DNA from: Fidelibacterota bacterium
GTDB taxonomy: Bacteria > Fidelibacterota > Fidelibacteria > Fidelibacterales > Fidelibacteraceae
Direction of reading: 5' to 3'
DNA length: 6,436 nucleotides
Assembly: GCA_030596185.1 (NCBI GenBank)
Contig: JAUVKP010000070.1
Location: 1 to 6,436, forward strand
The notes under the pieces were generated by a model, which was given only the letters and a program-made list of their open reading frames with translations, ran no database searches and was not told where the DNA came from. Shown here piece by piece: positions 5,586 through 6,436 of this stretch (positions are counted from its first letter, which is position 1; the number at the start of each line of letters is the position of its first letter). The position numbers were made by a program, and so were the translations under genes.

Positions 5586-6211
5586 TACACACTCCTTTAC
5601 CACGCTCATTTTATAAACAAAACCTACATACTTTGGCAACCCGTTTGCTTGGTTCTTTGTTTGTAAGGGTTTTGGATGATGGAAGGCGATTATCGGCTCG
5701 TATTGTGGAAGTTGAGGCTTATGCTCAAAAAGATGATCCTTCTGCACATTCATATAATGGACAAACTCCCCGTAATGAAGTGATGTTCGGTGCTCCGGGA
5801 TATTTGTATGTATATTTTACCTATGGCATGCATTTTTGCTGTAATGTGGTTGCCGGTGAAATAGGTCAGGGTAATGCGGTTTTGATCCGTGCATTGGAGC
5901 CAATTGAAGGAATTGAAGATATGCTTGTTCATCGTTACGGAGATGTTACATCTGATCATAAGAAGATCTCAAATGTAACAAATGGGCCTGCAAAATTATG
6001 TAATGCATTTGGAATAGGTCGCTCCGAAAACGGGACTGATCTCTGTCAAAACAAGATTTGGATAGAAGCCGGAGATAAAATACCGAAAAATATGATAGGC
6101 CGGTCTACTCGTATCGGTATCAATCAAGGAAAAGATCTGCCATGGCGGTATTTTATTAAAGATAATAGCTGGGTCTCAAAACCGGACAAAGGAATTAAAT
6201 ATTTTGGATAA
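5582..6211 (+). CDS. mpg: 3-methyladenine DNA glycosylase, AAG/MPG family
   Basis: The enzyme excises alkylated and deaminated purines (3-methyladenine, hypoxanthine and similar) to start base excision repair. It has 209 residues, normal for bacterial members. The N-terminal L-P-R-S-F-Y at 6-11, E-V-E-A-Y at 43-47 with catalytic Glu45 and Tyr47, D-P-S-A-H with His56, Q-T-P-R-N at 61-65, M-F-G at 68-70, Y-V-Y with intercalating-type Tyr78, Y-G-M-H at 81-84, Asn88, L-I-R-A-L-E-P at 101-107 and N-G-P-A-K-L at 134-139 are all family motifs aligned with human AAG positions. The motif usually written N-G-P-G-K-L has Ala for Gly. The R-I-G-I and P-W-R motifs close the domain at 177-189. It has no link to aromatic synthesis but starts within the aroQ stop (ATGA) and has no Shine-Dalgarno site of its own, so it is probably co-expressed. 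The symbol is by family only. Confidence 0.93.
   Translation: MIHTPLPRSFYKQNLHTLATRLLGSLFVRVLDDGRRLSARIVEVEAYAQKDDPSAHSYNGQTPRNEVMFGAPGYLYVYFTYGMHFCCNVVAGEIGQGNAVLIRALEPIEGIEDMLVHRYGDVTSDHKKISNVTNGPAKLCNAFGIGRSENGTDLCQNKIWIEAGDKIPKNMIGRSTRIGINQGKDLPWRYFIKDNSWVSKPDKGIKYFG
6188..6193 (+). promoter_or_regulatory. Shine-Dalgarno site supporting a TTG start
   Basis: AAAGGA at 6188-6193 lies within the end of the glycosylase gene, 10 bases before a TTG at 6204-6206. It supports TTG as the start of the next reading frame, which has no early in-frame ATG (the first is codon 24, just before the membrane segment). Confidence 0.5.
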
Positions 6212-6436
6212 TGAACCTCAATACGAAAACAAGATAAAAGTTACTCCGGAGCAGTTATGGAATTCACTGGGGATGATCCAACAAGCTGTGATGTCTATTT
6301 TACTTCTTTTTGTTTATGTGTTGATCTCGATCATCATTGCCCGTTCCGCTTCTGCACATCCCGGACTTGAAAACTGGATGCAGAACTTACAGAATTTATT
6401 TCACAGTGATACCATTCTAGCGGATCTTGTATGGGG
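6204..6436 (+). CDS. Unrecognised membrane protein, N-terminal part (cut by window edge)
   Basis: An open frame runs from TTG 6204 to the end of the window with 77 complete codons and no stop. I do not recognise the family. The first 27 residues are polar and charged (D-N-E-P-Q-Y-E-N-K-I-K at 2-12). A strongly hydrophobic stretch follows at about 28-46 (A-V-M-S-I-L-L-L-F-V-Y-V-L-I-S-I-I-I-A), ended by Arg47, then a polar segment with H-P-G-L-E-N-W at 52-58. The long uncleaved-looking helix suggests a membrane protein with a short N-terminal tail rather than a secreted one; no lipobox or clear signal-peptidase site is seen. It overlaps the glycosylase gene by 8 bases, and Ile codons follow the same context pattern as the neighbours, which supports it being a real gene. 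The start could be misplaced by a few codons (ATT at 6201 is the only close alternative). Confidence 0.65.
   Translation, partial: MDNEPQYENKIKVTPEQLWNSLGMIQQAVMSILLLFVYVLISIIIARSASAHPGLENWMQNLQNLFHSDTILADLVW

Noticed and set aside
6211..6237. ATG at 6211 overlapping the glycosylase stop as TAATG
   Set aside because: This frame ends after eight codons, so it cannot be the start of the following gene; the long open frame is the one from TTG 6204.

Overview
The window holds a tightly packed, single-strand (+) operon for aromatic amino acid precursor synthesis, with a short repeat-filled leader. From left to right it contains: the last 47 codons of a prephenate-dehydratase-like gene (2-145); a 102-base gap of heptamer tandem repeats (146-247, the first repeat beginning at 141); aroA (EPSP synthase); aroE (shikimate dehydrogenase); aroC (chorismate synthase); aroK (shikimate kinase); aroB (3-dehydroquinate synthase); aroQ (type II 3-dehydroquinate dehydratase); a 3-methyladenine DNA glycosylase of the AAG/MPG family; and the first 77 codons of an unrecognised membrane protein cut by the window edge.

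Together aroB, aroQ, aroE, aroK, aroA and aroC encode all six enzymes that turn DAHP into chorismate. Only the first step, DAHP synthase, is absent here. The upstream prephenate-dehydratase-like gene would act on prephenate, beyond chorismate, so the locus probably continues to the left with other aromatic genes. The genes are not in pathway order (steps 6, 4, 7, 5, 2, 3). Four junctions are ATGA overlaps and one is GTGA. The last junction is an 8-base overlap with a probable TTG start. The only real gap is the 26 bases before aroC, which hold the clearest Shine-Dalgarno sequence. No terminator-like hairpin was seen between genes, so the set is probably one transcript with translational coupling.

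The organism is a bacterium with modest GC (roughly 40% by eye), the standard code and usable Shine-Dalgarno sites. The AT-rich heptamer repeats resemble intergenic repeats I associate with Bacteroidetes-like or related FCB-group genomes, but this is a weak impression and no taxon can be assigned from the window.

The most unusual observations are: (i) five perfect 14-bp repeats built from paired heptamers, ending 6 bases before the aroA start; (ii) a strong codon-context effect in which Ile is written ATC mainly when the preceding codon ends in G, with GATC about 2.6 times more frequent than base composition predicts; (iii) a prephenate-dehydratase-like C terminus with no ACT domain and an altered TRF motif; and (iv) an AroE whose usual NADP-binding N-R-T loop is missing. 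I found no clearly new multi-gene system; most of the window is a well-conserved biosynthetic operon.
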